Source: Planococcus citri (lineage: Eukaryota; Arthropoda; Insecta; Hemiptera; Pseudococcidae). From it: a DNA stretch of 64,000 bases. Shown one piece after another: positions 1 through 12,912 of this stretch. The notes beneath the pieces were generated by a model that saw nothing but the letters and a program-made list of their open reading frames with translations, searched no databases and was not told the DNA's origin. Made by a program: the position numbers and the translations under genes. The first letter of the stretch is position 1; each line of letters begins with the position of its first letter. Where the stretch lies: assembly GCF_950023065.1 (NCBI RefSeq), contig NC_088679.1:51460001-51524000 (forward strand), given 5' to 3'.

Positions 1-2207
1 AAATTGTGTTACATTATATTATCTTATTTTTCTTTTCAATTATTGTTCGGTATTTTTACTCATTGTAACGAAGTATATAATATTGATGTATTAATTTTTT
101 GGTCTTCGACTTCATGTCATTACATATTTTGTTGTTTATGTATGTTGTAAGCCCTTGATTTTAGTTATTTTTCCCTTGTGTGCGTAATTATCGATTTATT
201 ATTTTTTTTAAAGTGAAAAAGTCTTATATGAAATGATTTGTTTAAAGAGATATGTTTCTTTTTTTAAAATTTATTATTACCCTGTATGTGTGCACTTGTG
301 TTTTTTTTGTCCTTTTTTCATTATTTTTTTTAGCATGCTTGTTTAAATTAGATTACTCGACATTTTTTCGCGATCGCAGGTTATCTAAGTTTTATTGTTT
401 GTCTCTCCCTTTTTTTTAACTTTTAAAGATTTATTTATTTTGATTTATTTTTAAAAAAAAGAATCATTAACGAACATTTTTATTCTCTATATTTACATTG
501 TGTCGTGTTAATTTTTTGCATAAAAGTATTTTCTTCGTCTAAAAGAAGAGAAATTTTTATGCTTATAGGTTGAAGCGTTATAAATTTTAATGAAATAATA
601 TTGCATAATTTACTGGTGGTTATTTTATTTTTTGCGAGATAGGTGCGAACCGATGTTGTGATTTTTTTTCGCCTCGAGAGCGACCTGAAAATGTTAATCG
701 TACATTTTCATTCGTAAATTTTTAGGACTGATATTTATACATATACGAGATTTCATTTCAATTTAATTTAATAGTGCGATAATATGACAGATGTAATTTT
801 AAGATCTCTCTCCCCCTCAGTTTTTTTTTCTACTGTTTTCAATATTTTGTTTTCTTCATATACTAGAAAGAGTGAGAGTTTTTGTGGGGTTTTTATAATA
901 TTATCGGTACTCGTTTGCATTTTATTAAATGATGAATTTCGTAAAATGCTTTTTTTTTTGTAAAATTTTTTCCCTGGTGTATGTCTTAATTTGTCTGTAT
1001 TGTCGCAATATTAGAATTTTCCTATCAACGTTATCACAGTTTTTTATTGCAATTTCTCCCTGTTTCCCTCTCTTTTTAAAATCGAGTTTATCATGTATCG
1101 TTAAAAATGTTATCGTAAGTGTGCTTTTTATTATGAATTTAATGCATGATACCATTTAATTTAATTTACGAGTTAATTGGCCACTTTTACTCTAGTACTT
1201 ACTAATATAGTAATTGCATATTGTTTCGTATGTGATTTTTTTTCCTTCAAGGTAATATGGTATGTGTTTCATGTTGGGGGTTCTCTCCTGAAGGGTGTTG
1301 ATGTTGATGAGACTCGAATACCTTATCACATCGGCGATGCATGTGTGAAAAGAGATTCGCCATGTGAGATAAGATATAGATGCATCGAATGTGTGAAAGG
1401 ATATTAACAGTTATTGATGTCAAAGTTTGTTGGGTTGTCCTTGATTTCAATGAAATTCGGTTGTTTCGGTCGCATTTTTTCATTTTTTGTTAACTAACGT
1501 TGCATCTTCAGTTGTTCTTATGAGTTCAACTTCATATGCATATTACTGCATAAAACTGAAATTCAAATTCAAAATTTCTAAATTTGTTTTTGAAATATTC
1601 CTTGATGAGCAATGTACATATATTATTTATTTAAAGATAATGTACCTGTACAAAATTCTATATTCTTATTGCAAAGTTTTTAAGCGCTCTTTTTAAATTC
1701 AACTTCAAGCAGAATAAATTAACAGCGACAAGACTCGAATGGTGAGATGAGTTTTAATTTTTTTGTAAATGAGATGAGAGAGGGTTTCTTATAATACCAA
1801 GATTTGTGCGGTAGAAAGGTATGTAGTTTATATTTCATTTTATTTTTCCAGATGTAAGTATATGAAGGAAAAATTCGTCCAAAAATGAGCTTATTGAGTG
1901 AAATAAAAAAATACTACGATTGATAGCAATAGAGAGTTTTTTCACAAATATTTTTTCGACCTCTTTTCCATGAATAACCCTCCGGTGCAAAGATGAATTG
2001 AAAAAAAAAAATATGGGCTACTTGGTTTCGTTGTGAAGTGAAGCCGCCGTAGTTTTGAAGCTCTCGCTCGACTCAGAGATTTCCAACTTTTACTCAGAAG
2101 AGTTCGTAAATGTATTTTTTTTCAAACATATTCTCGTATGCCTCCTCCTTGTTCTGCTCTATTTGTTCTCATAAATTCAAAAAATTGGGTCAGGATTGAT
2201 TTATATT
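1..2207. other. Gene-free AT-rich sequence
   Basis: Very T-rich on the + strand at first. Open frames are short, overlap on both strands and show no recognisable domain. I see no splice-bounded coding block, RNA gene or clear repeat here. It could be intergenic sequence or an intron of a gene lying outside the window. Confidence 0.5.
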
Positions 2208-2574
2208 CAGGGTGTTTACACTTCTGGAAAACCTGTAAAAGTCGGGGAATTTCAGCAATTTCAAGCAATTTTCCCTCAAAAGTGAAGGAATTTTTTGAAA
2301 GTGTTCATCTGTAATTTTTTAATAATTCTAGTAGTTTCATTGTACTTATTCAATTATTCATTTTGGAAAAAATTTCCCTCGCATCGCTCGGGTAATTTTG
2401 TTTAGTTCGGGAATGAAACCGAACGCATTGAAAAATGTGATTTTTTTTTAAAGCAAAGGGGGGGTAATTTTATAAATACGGTGTTTTTATTATGAAAAAA
2501 AAGGTATAGAAAAATGAAAAAATTGGTCTGGAAAAGTCAGGGACAATCATTTACAGAAATGAAAGGACACCCTG
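2208..2574. repeat. Short element bounded by inverted CAGGGTGT ends
   Basis: The left edge reads CAGGGTGT and the right edge carries its complement, ACACCCTG, about 370 bp apart. Just inside the left end is TCTGGAAAACCTG...GTCGGGGAA, and near the right end GTCTGGAAAAGTCAGGGA in the same orientation. Only the outermost bases are therefore inverted, while the GGAAAAGTC(A/G)GGG motif is in direct repeat. There is no coding capacity. This looks like a non-autonomous dispersed element; its class is not determined. Confidence 0.55.
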
Positions 2575-2973
2575 TAAATATTTCTTTTAAAAAATTGGCT
2601 GTAGTAAGAGAAAAAAATGAAAGTGATGATTTTTGTATGAAAGCTGAACAGATTAGGACAATTTTTTTCTAGCCATAAGTTGAATGTAGAAAAAAGAGAG
2701 GGGGGATCGTAAATTTGAATGCAAAATTATTTATTACGAAAACCTTGTTAAATTTGTCTCTGCACTCGATTTTTTTTACGTTTTTTCTCTCTTCAAATCA
2801 AATTATAGCGTACAGCTTTTGTTCATCTTTATTATTATTAAAAGAAATGGATCTATATTATGTGTATTGTTTGAAAAGTATTTGCGGTTTGTAGTTTGTT
2901 GCATTTCCGTAGGTAATTCAATGAAATTTGAAAACTGCGACCGAAACGCATAGCTTCGTAATTCATGAGTTAG

Positions 2974-3173
2974 TAGGTTTGTTTTTTTTTTACACGGATT
3001 TTGGCAGATTTTCGAGGTAGCTTTTGAAAATGGATTTTGGATTTTACCTGAAGAGAGAAGACTTCTGATGTTTTGAAAGTTTGTGGTGGGGATCTAAAAA
3101 GTGTTTAAAAAAGAGATTCGAAAAACGTCCAAAAACCAGATTTTCGAGAATCCGTGTAAAAAAAACAAACCTA
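2974..3173. mobile_element. 200-bp MITE-like hairpin element
   Basis: The left end begins TAGGTTTGTTTTTTTT followed by ACACGGATT. The right end is the reverse complement: AATCCGTGT, an A tract, then CAAACCTA. Both arms also keep an AGATTTTCGAG motif inside. The size, the long terminal inverted repeats and the lack of any open frame fit a miniature inverted-repeat transposable element. Confidence 0.65.
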
Positions 3174-4767
3174 TTGTGTTACGCGTTTATGTTATTGCAT
3201 AACTTGATGCTTGAAGGAACAGAACAGAGTTGACAAGAAATCTTTACAAAATATGTATTTCTATTTTTTTTAAAAGTTATGTATGAGGTACAGACCAGTT
3301 GTGTGAGGTTACTGTTTTGAATCGAAAGTCGAAATGAACATTAGAACAATTCACAAATCGGCATTTTAGCGTAAAACTGGAACCTTTTGGAAATTATTTG
3401 AATTGAAATATTGATTTACAGCGGAAAGTGAAGTCGTTAGATATTTTCTATACATTTCCGCTGCACAGTACATAAAAGTATACTTGTTTTGTATCTTCTT
3501 TTCTGTTTTTCATTTTCTTTTTTTTTTACGAGATTAATTTGTTGCATGGGTGTATTTAATTTGTTCTTGATAACGATTATTTTGATATTTTTATTTGTTC
3601 TTGTTCATTGTTTTTTTTTAATTGTAATTTTACAGTTTACGAATTGAATTTTATTTTCAGGGCTGTATTGATCATCTGTACGCTGTATTTTTATTTTATG
3701 TGCTTTCCCTTTGATTTTTGCTGTTTTATAAGCTTATATATCTATTGATGGCCGTTTTAACTAATTGCTCATGTAAATGGATAACTTTTATACCGCGCTG
3801 AAGGGTTGTGTGGTGTGCTTGTTTTTCAATAACACCCATGGTAATGAAAGGTACTTGGTGATTGCTAATTTTTTTTTTTTAATAAATGGGAATTTTTATA
3901 AAATTGTCTTCTAAAAACCTACCTGAATCAAGTTACACTAACACTAGACCTGAACAAATTTCTATTTCGTACTAATATCGCGATTTGGTTATACCATACG
4001 GTGATGAACATCGGTGTAAAATTTAGGTATTCTGTCATAGATGAGTTACCTATAATAATTGATAATTACTCAGCAGTATAACTGATTATCTAATAGGCTG
4101 CGACTTTTGTTGTGCATTTTGCGTAATTATGTACTGTGTGAACGCCCAGCTGTGCTTTTTCTTCTCTGACTTCGCTTGTTGAGATAACTTCCGCATAAGG
4201 ATCGATGAAATTCGCGATCGCGATTTTAATACCCTTTTTTTTTTAGGAAGCGTGATTTGCATTCGTGATAAAATTGTCGCCGGGTGATTTAATCAATAGC
4301 AATATTTTTCGATCAGATTGCGATGTGTTTGGAATTTTCCTATTTTGTGTTTTGAAGGTATGCTGCTTTCATCTTGCGAAGAAAAACAAAGGAAAATTTT
4401 GAGTTGAAGAAGGGAGGGAGGACACTGTCTTATTCTTCATTCAAGCTTTTGCTTGATTAACTTTCATTTTGATGACAGCGATCCTTTTTTTTAAAATTAA
4501 ATTAACCAAAAACCTTACCTGATTAATTCCATTTGATTAGGTTCCAATTCGTCGTAATTCCGTTCTTTTGGAGCATATGAAAAGCTGCTATAGTTGCTTT
4601 ACGTACTGTGGAAAATTTTGTTACGTCAGTTATCGAATAGGTACCTACTCATGCTTAAAACTGCTCTCAGTTTTTTTTATATATATAATTAGTAGAAAAA
4701 TTCATTGAGTAGATTCTGATTTGATATGTGCGTCATTCTTCTTAGATAACTGTTTGTGAAAGCCTGG
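3174..4767. other. Gene-free sequence, nothing recognised
   Basis: AT-rich sequence with scattered TACC/GGTA runs. I see no coding block, hairpin element or array. Confidence 0.45.
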
Positions 4768-5616
4768 AGGGCTCGTATTCGATTACTTTTCAAATATCCA
4801 AATTACTAAAAGTAACTTTTGATTACTTGCTTTTTTTTTAAAAAAAATATTCAAAAATTTAAATCGTCCCGAGTCTTATTTTCTGCCAAAAATTGCAAAA
4901 AGTTTCGCCTTTTGTCAATTTTGCCAAACAGTCTTGTTTCTTGCCGAAAATCGCTGAAAAATTGTTGTATTTTTGACGAAAAATTCCAACAAAAATAAAC
5001 ACATTTTTTGCTATAAACTGTCTAAAAATGTTGTTTGTTCACAAAACGTTGTGAAAAAGTCTCGGTTTTGAATTACAAAAAAATTTAATTTTCTTCCGTT
5101 AATTGCTGATGTCTCACTTTTCTGTTGGAAAATTTTACTATTTGTATTTTGCCAAAACTTGCTAAAATGTAGCGAAGAGCTTCAGTTTATCACAAATGCC
5201 ATAAAGTGTGGTTTTTATTGAAAATTTTTCAGTTTTCTACAAAAAATTCCAAAAAGTTTTACTTTTTCTCCAAAAATTTCCAGAAAATCAGGCTTTTTTG
5301 ACAATAAGTTGCGAAATAGTCTTACGTCTAAATTTTCGACAGAAATTGTAAAATTGTATCACTTTTCGCTAATATGTATTTGTCACAAAAGGTCCTGCTT
5401 TCTGCTGAAATTGCTAAAATCCCGATTGAGTTTCTTCATTAGATTTTAAATTGGAACGTTTTATTTCGTAATTTTTTTTACAATAAATTTAATCAAAAAG
5501 TTTTTTGTTTGTTGTGATTTTTTCTGCATTTAAATGTTTTGTACACGTTTTACAAGTTTTTGGTTACTTTTTGGTTATTTTTTTGGGGTGGGGGGGATTG
5601 AGTAGGTACGAGCTCT
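4768..5616. repeat. Dispersed element with GGGCTCGTA ends and a degenerate ~45-60 bp internal array
   Basis: The left edge contains AGGGCTCGTATTCGATTACT. The right edge contains GATTGAGTAGGTACGAGCTC, an inverted counterpart with a TAGG insertion. Between them are many diverged repeats of a unit built on TTTGCCAAAAATTGC-like and AGTCTTGCTTTTT-like motifs. A second, longer member with the same ends and the same internal motif lies at about 14502-16185. There is no credible protein. Confidence 0.6.
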
Positions 5617-6133
5617 GATCACGTAGACATACTACAGAGTAGGTACAGATGATATCTTGCAAGCGAACTTGTTTGTTATAGTGTACACGTACCTTCTTTG
5701 AAAAGTTGATTATTTTTCACTTTTTCTGGAATTCACCAAATTGGTCAAAAATTCACTTTTGAACTCGCGCTCGGAAAATTTCTCGTTAACCACCTAAAAC
5801 CATCGAAAGGGTGTACAATAACTAATAAGCACCCACCAAAGTTACAGGTGCTAAAATTTATTTTTAGTCCTTCCAAAGTAATTTGAAATTTCTGGAAAAA
5901 ATTGAAAAATCGTTAGATGTTCCAGAATGGTTCAATACTACCCACATACTACATTGTTGATGTGTGGGAGTTGAATTGAAAAAATTATTCACATTGGTTC
6001 ACTCCGCTCAAAAAATTATATTTCTTGAAAATGTTTGAAAAAGTTTTTTTTTTAATTTTTAAATGTTTCAAAAATTCGCCCAAAATCCAAAATTGAATTT
6101 TGACACCTGAAATGTTGCTTGCTGAACTACATA

Positions 6134-7251
6134 TAAGGTAAAGTACCAGTTGCGGATATCGACACCATTTATGGATAATCATTTTGTGGCGCTCCATGTG
6201 CCCCCCCCCCAAATGGTAATATCCTTTTTTTTTTCGTCATCAGGTTAACATGTGTACAACTTAACATCGTGATTCTCAATTAGAAAATCCTAAAAAAAAT
6301 CTGAAATAAAAGTGCGTGATTTTCAGTGATTTTTCAAGTTTTTTTATTTTGTGAAATTTTGGAAAAATAGAAAGAGGCAAATAAATTTGTTATTTTTTGC
6401 GGTTGATGGACTATTCTAATGATAAATAAGTCAAAGAATCCGTTTTTGATGGTTTCAAAATTTTTCGCAAATGTTTAGTCATGTTGGTAGGCTACATGCT
6501 TATTTGGTATGATAATTGAGCATGTTTTCAAATTTGGAGTTCTAGTGTGGCTTAAACATTACTTATTTATGGTGTAGAATGTATTTCCGTAATTTCCGGA
6601 AAAATTGCTATCCTCAAGCGAGACCTATCCACAATTGGGCTTTTATTTTCTCGAATAATTTAGAGAAAATAAACGCATTTGGGTGATATGGCCAATTGAA
6701 ATTTATGTTCATCATAGAGAATGCTGATTTACTCACTTATAGTGTTGTAAAAACAATTTTTTCTTGATTTTTTTTTCAAGTTTTTACAGCCTTGATTGTT
6801 TTCAATTACAGTAAAATCTTTTTTTTTTTTTTTTTTTTTAGCAAAATAGCATCAAATTTGAACTTATTCCAGATGGGCCCATGTTGAGGATAATGGATTT
6901 TTCTATTGTTAATTGGTACTTTTTTTTGGTCAAAAAACTTGGAACCAACAAATTTTTTTCTGTTCAAACAAGTTAGTATGATAGTTCAGTGTGCATTCAA
7001 CGCGTGTATTTTTTTTTTCGTAAGAAATGGTTGAATTATCTGTAACCAGGCTCGAAGTCCGGTTACGGATAATTTGAGGGTTCGTAGAATGGCTGTGTAA
7101 GATAGAGGTTTCGATAAAAAATTTGTTTTTCATATATTTTGTGCAGAAAGCTTCACTTTACACGTACAACCCATCAGATTAAAAAATGGTTCAAAATTGG
7201 GCCCAAAATTTTTTTTTGAAAAAACCTATCCACAACTGGTACTTTACCTTA
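6134..7251. mobile_element. 1.1-kb foldback element
   Basis: The left end reads TAAGGTAAAGTACCAGTTG then CGGATA. The right end is the near-perfect reverse complement, TATCCACAACTGGTACTTTACCTTA. Related motifs (CCTATCCACAATTGGG near 6626 and a TAACCAGG/CCGGTTACGG pair near 7041-7066) recur inside, so the element is internally repetitive as well as inverted. No transposase is visible. This is probably a non-autonomous foldback or MITE-like DNA transposon. Confidence 0.65.
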
Positions 7252-8099
7252 GGTATTTACCTACAAAATTGAAATTATCTACCTACAGTTATTCATCACA
7301 AAAAAAAAATATGAATTTCTTTACGTGTACCAGTACCTCCTAGGTACTTTGAAAATGAAGCAGTTCAGACTAAAAAAATCGACGTGAGCTCATCCCCCTC
7401 CTCCATTCAAATACAAATTCAACTCTTTAATCGTTCTCTAGATCTATTTAGGGCGATAAAATTATACGTTTTAAACGCATCTAACGACCAAAATGACGTA
7501 TGAAAAAAAGTAGAACAATACGAATTTGCCGCAAATGTGCGCTTAATGATGACGTTTGAATCCTTGAAGCGTTGTTTTGTAACTCTTCGCGGCTAGTATT
7601 TTTCAATGTTTGATCTAGAAAAAGAAGAAGAAATGTACGCAGATATCTCTATCAGCGTTCGTTCACGATATGGGTAACCTTAAACATACTATACGTGAGT
7701 AGATAGATAGGTTCGCGTCTCAAATCAGCCAAGTATTGTGTAAAATGCAGGCAGAGTGCAGAGTAAAAAGCGAGTGATGGGATTCAAATGAGATAATGGC
7801 GAATAGAGAGAAAAAAACCAGTCTTCTCTGGGAGGCTGGTGTAGTGACGGTCGTCTCAAAGTACTTTCATTTTCGTTTGAGCGTTGCACTGGTGATCGCC
7901 GATTTTAATTCGTTGCAGTCTGGCGTAGGTACGTTACGGTAATTGTGTAGTTACGCGTACTTTGATCACTCCAGAGGCCGGAATACGACGATTTTAGCGG
8001 CTCTGTCACCGGATTCGCTTCTTTTTATCGAACAAGTAATTCATTTTTTTAATTAGAATTTTAATTTTCGTCGTGATTTTTTTATGCTATAAGTAGATA
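7252..8099. other. Gene-free sequence, less AT-biased toward 8 kb
   Basis: From about 7650 the composition becomes more balanced than its surroundings, but I find no protein-coding exon. The region directly precedes the untranslated-exon candidate at 8100-8218 and could hold a promoter. Confidence 0.3.
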
Positions 8100-8218
8100 C
8101 GTAAGGCAGTCGTATGATGTGAACAGTGAAGTTGTGTTTATGGTATCATAGAGCGAAGGAGTAGAATACTTGCGAAGTCTATTATAGTATGTTTGGTTAT
8201 TGAGAAAATAATCGCGAT
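8100..8218 (+). other. Possible untranslated 5' exon ending at a consensus donor
   Basis: A compositionally balanced block ends at AATCGCGAT followed by GTGAGTAA, a good splice donor. The text resembles an insect 5' leader (AGTGAAGTTGTG...). No open frame continues through it. If real, it could be a distant first exon of the CRAL-TRIO gene 15 kb downstream, but nothing in the sequence ties the two together. Confidence 0.15.
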
Positions 8219-9584
8219 GTGAGTAAATGTCAGTGAACGTTTTTTTATTCTTTCTTTTGGTTAGTAAATATTGGCTCCTTATCCAGTTAAGACTTTCTTC
8301 TAGTTTCTTAGAAGGTCGTATTATGGTAATCGATGCTTATAAAGTAGGTTCTTTTTCAACCTATTGCATTACGTATTATAATATGTACGTACTGTCCATC
8401 TATACGATGTTGCATTTTATCGTTTTTGATCTGAATTTGGTAAACGCGTGACATCTTTATTTATACTCAACCCTTTGAAAAAAATTTCCATTTACATCGT
8501 GTGTATTATCCAAACCGAAAAAAAATCTTGAAATTGATCCAAACGACCTCAAGATGTTCGTGACATCTGATACATAAGAAAAAAAGTTTTTAATGTCCTT
8601 TTTCGTGTTATTTCATAGGTCAGAAGGTTGCACAATAACCCATATGCTCGAGTATATTATCGTTGCACGCGTTATTGCAATTTAATTTCGGATCATTTTG
8701 CTTTGCTTAGGTGTATACGTACTCTTAAAAACATCAACGTGAGGTCAAAGGAAATGTTTTTTTCATCTTAATATCGTTAATTTTCTCAAGGAATTTGTCC
8801 GTAATTTTACTTTCATCGCGTCGTGTTATAATTATGGCTATAATTTATTCGATGTAGGTAATTGAAAAATTGGCATTGTCTTTATCTGGTTATTATTGGG
8901 CCTTTTAAAAGACACTTCGCACCATCTGCCAGAATCTTTCGTACGATCAGATGGCAATGAAAATTCAACGTGTTGGAATAACTTATTACCTTACTCGAAT
9001 AAAACAATCAAATTTTGACGGGTTTTTATTATTTTTCCTTGATTTTATCAATCTCGATTCGAGATGAATTTTCTGTATTTTTATTTTTAGAATTCGAGTA
9101 ATTTTTTTCGTTATTAGTTACGCAATTAAACATAAATGTCCTGGTGTCTGCCTATTTTTTATGTATTTTGACGATCTTAATGAATGGTCTAAAATCACCC
9201 ATTCGTGTATCCTTAGAAATTATGTAGGTATAAAGTGCCTACCTTTGGTTCATTATTACGACATAGCTTTCATAATAAATAATGCCAATAATACCTTTCT
9301 TTTGTGAAATCATGAAATAGTGCATTGCTTGGAAACTTCATCCGTAGTAATTCGTTCATCGAGGTATTCTACGTAATTTCTGTTATGCATTTACTAGATT
9401 GGTGGGATGCACATTAGTTGAGTGGTATTTTGAAGGTCAATATGTGTACTTTCTCGTTAATAGTCTGTTCGTAGTTCACTGCTCTTTTATCCATTTCTTA
9501 ATTTCATCAATTTGGGTGTATTTTTTCAAAAAAAAACGGGTATAGTTCATCAAAACTGGGGTTGAGCTCTTTAATCGATTTTTC

Positions 9585-9850
9585 AGGTGTGGTCCGAAAA
9601 TCGTCTACTAAAATTCAACCTCAGGGCCACAGGCTCGAGGCAATGAACAAAAAAATGTTATTATAACAAATTGTCGTATCTTCAAAATTGAAAGAGCTAA
9701 GCTCGTTTGAAATTTTCAAATTTGGTGTGCCATTCAATTTTTAAAATTCGGAGCTTTCAAATAATGTTTGTCCATTGTTTTAAGATATATGTATATATCT
9801 ATCTTTTGTTTATTGACAAAAATTAGCTCTTTCATTTTAAAAAAGTGACC
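9585..9850. repeat. Partial, diverged copy of the foldback family seen at 45.6 and 53.3 kb
   Basis: The segment contains AATCGTCTACTAAAATTCAA, then AATGAACAAAAAAATGTTAT, then TATCTTCAAAATTGAA, in the same order and spacing as the left arm of the element at 45639-46626. The second arm is eroded or missing. There is no coding capacity. Confidence 0.6.
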
Positions 9851-10141
9851 AAATATTCAAATAAAAAAATTGTGGGTTTAAAATTAGATATCATAAGTAT
9901 TCTTGATATGAACTCAGTTCAAATTTGCCCAACACTTTACAGAAAGAGAGATCGCCAAAAAAAATCGCGATTGAGCGAAATGTGTACTTAAAAATATAGA
10001 TCTAGGTAGGTATTTCTGTCTACAAAAATTGCCCTCAAAAATATTTTCAAAATATGAGAAGAATCATCAATTTCAAACATTTAAGTTTGCGTTTTGAAAG
10101 TACTTCCATTTTTCAAAAAAAATCGTAAAAATGATCAGAAT

Positions 10142-11060
10142 AAAAGCTTATTTCAGAATTCAGATTTTAAAATAATAGGTATCATAATTTTAAAACGAAT
10201 TGTTGAAAATTTGATAGTAGGTATATTAATTGAGAAATTCATTTGAGCTTTTGATACGAACAAAAGCTTACTTCAGAATTCATCTTTCAAGATGATATCA
10301 AATTCTAAAATGAATTACGCCGGTATTAAAAATTTGAGAATATTATTTAGTAATTGATTAGATATTTTTGGACTCGAGCAAAAGCTTATTTCAAAATTGT
10401 ATTAAATTCTAAAATGAATTATTAAAAATTTGAGAATATTATCATTTTTTCCTTTGAAAGTTCAACTCAATTTGATGAAAATTTCCTAATTTTTGGATTA
10501 CTAAAAATTATGACAACTTTTCTGACCATCATGATCAAATCTGTAGAAGTGTAAATCTTTCAAAATTATATAGCTTTTCATGATTTTTCACTCAGAGCAT
10601 TTCTGGAAATTTTATGCTACACAATTCTATTCTTTTCATTCACAAAATTTCCAATTTTTAATCCCAAATAATCAATTTAAGTTGATCTTTTCAATTTTTG
10701 CTCAAAATATTTAGGTACAGAAACGCAGCTTTCCGGAAAAAAATGAATTGCACTCGACAAGAGGAAATTTTATACTTCAAAATCTTGGTTACTTTTTTTT
10801 CGTAAGATCTTTTTCAAAAATTGGATTTTTTGACGAAAAGTTTTCATCGCAGAAAATGATTCAAGTCGAACTTTCCAACTTTTGATCGAAATATTTCGAA
10901 ATCAGCTTTCTAGAAAAATGTAAATCACGCTGTCGATAGGTAAAAATTTTTAATGTTACAATTTTTTTTCGGTCACAAAAATAATTTTATGTCATGAAAA
11001 TATCTCAGAACTTCCCAATTTTCGATTACAAACGATCAATAATTCAAGTTCAACTTTTTA
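10142..11060. repeat. Degenerate tandem repeats, ~119-bp then ~190-bp units
   Basis: AAAAGCTTATTTCA or a close variant starts units at about 10142, 10261 and 10379, each followed by TAAAATGAATT and AAAATTTGA. From about 10670 a different unit follows: AAGTTGATCTTTTCAA, ATATTT, CAGCTTTC, AAATGAATTGCAC. It recurs with changes near 10862 and again at its start near 11045. Both arrays are old and diverged. No gene is present. Confidence 0.5.
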
Positions 11061-12912
11061 TGACAAGCTTGTTTTTCGTACTTTTTTGTGCAGATTTTTT
11101 GGCTTTCTTAAAATTTGAAATGATGAAATTGTTATATTATTTTTTCATTGCAATAAAAAAACAATTGGAAATGAAAAAATCCTAGGTACTTCGAAAAAAT
11201 GAAAAAGAACTTTCAGAGCTTAAAATATCAAGATATGGGGAAAAATGAGCGATTTTTTTGAACCTCACCATATGGACCACTCTGAATTTTCACCAGTTAT
11301 CCAACTTTTCATTTCGTGAGATTCGAAATTTAGAAAAAAGCTTGTTCGAGGAAAACGATGCAGTTGTTAGAACTGATCGGTCTTTAACAGTAATCTAGTC
11401 TGACCTACTAAAATGATTAAGAACATTTTAGCATTCGACTATTTTCCTCGAATCAAATATTCCTTTACTCGCTGACCAGAAATTAAATTACATCATATAC
11501 GGATCTGCATCCGGATCCTTTGGATTCAACAAGTTCTTCTTTTCGATCGCCTCAAGGCATCTATCAGTATAGTGGTAGACTAGGTAGCTATAGGTATTAG
11601 GTACAGGTACATACATCTGCTAAAATTTTACATTGGTAGTTATCGTATCAACACGTGCTAATTGGAAAATAAGTACGATAACCGCGTCTGAATCCACTCT
11701 CCGAACGTTGATTGAAATTGTGAGGTACAAAAATGGTCATCTGATTTCATGAATGGAAATTGCCAATTAATGGAAGTATGACGTAAAGTCTTTGGATAGG
11801 CTAGATAGTAAAAACGTAGTCATCTTCGTATGTACAGTAACAGTATAGGTACATTGCCTATGGTTTATATTTTTGTCACAATACGTTGCCTCTGTCAGCC
11901 TTGGAGCACGATGATTATTTTCATTTTCCAAAAACATAGCCTACCAAATTACTTATTACAAACACGAATTTTTTATTCTAATAAAAAGTCGATTAATCCA
12001 GTAGAGTTGAAAATCTTCCGTATTTGAATAGGCTCAACGCGAGAGCGAGGGTTAAAGAAGATTCACGGTCGAGAACACTCGGTTATAATTCGTCAAAACT
12101 TTTTATTTATTCCGACGATGACTGGGCGCAATGCAAAATACTAAATACCAAATATGAACTAATTAACACAATGCAAACGATTCCTATATTCTTATTCGTC
12201 GACGACGACGTGCAGAATTTGTCGACTAATTCGATTGCTAAAAGCTAGATGTACCTGGATGATGAATTACCTACGAGGATATTTCGGATGTAAATGTCAT
12301 TTCGAATGTACGAGTATTTCGCCATAATATGTAGTATCTTGGAAGCTTTATTGTTCGTGATGTAAGTTGGGTACTGTACATTTGTATACATTATTATTGA
12401 TGTGTGTCGGTTTTTGGAGAATGAAGGATGAACGATGAGAGCGAGGGAGGTAGGTGGAGAGGTTTTGAAAGAAATTTCAACTATAGGTAATGTTTCTATG
12501 AGTGTCGAAGGACTGTCGTTATATCGTACATTTTGCAGAACAAATACACACGTATACCTAACTGTTATATGGAGGTCGTGCTTGAGATGTCATGTCTAAA
12601 AAAAAACTGTGCACGATGCGAATGAACGCGATTAAAAAATTTCCTTTGGACCTTGCGTTTTGTTTTCAACTTGATAAAAATAATTTCTTATTTGGACCAG
12701 GAAATACTTACCTAAAATATCGCAACCGAAATTAATAAGTAAATTTCCGAGTGCATTTGGTTATTTAGCGTAACGTTGCACAAATAATAAGTACCTATAC
12801 GTAGACGTATGTACAATCGAAGAATCGCTTTCTACCTTAAAAATTAACTTACACTTTTAAAATTAGACAGTGTAAAATAAAACGCTACGAACTATGAAGC
12901 GTGTTAACCTTA
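11061..12912. other. Gene-free sequence with a patch of balanced composition at ~12.0-12.25 kb
   Basis: Mostly AT-rich with TACC/GGTA runs. Near 12024-12248 the composition is more balanced and an open frame of 74 codons is present, but it matches no domain I know and has no convincing splice sites at its edges. It could be a transposon fragment or chance. Confidence 0.35.

Noticed and set aside
12024..12248. Open frame of 74 codons in a less AT-rich patch
   Set aside because: I considered a retroelement LTR or leader, but found no terminal repeats, primer-binding site or protein similarity that I could name.
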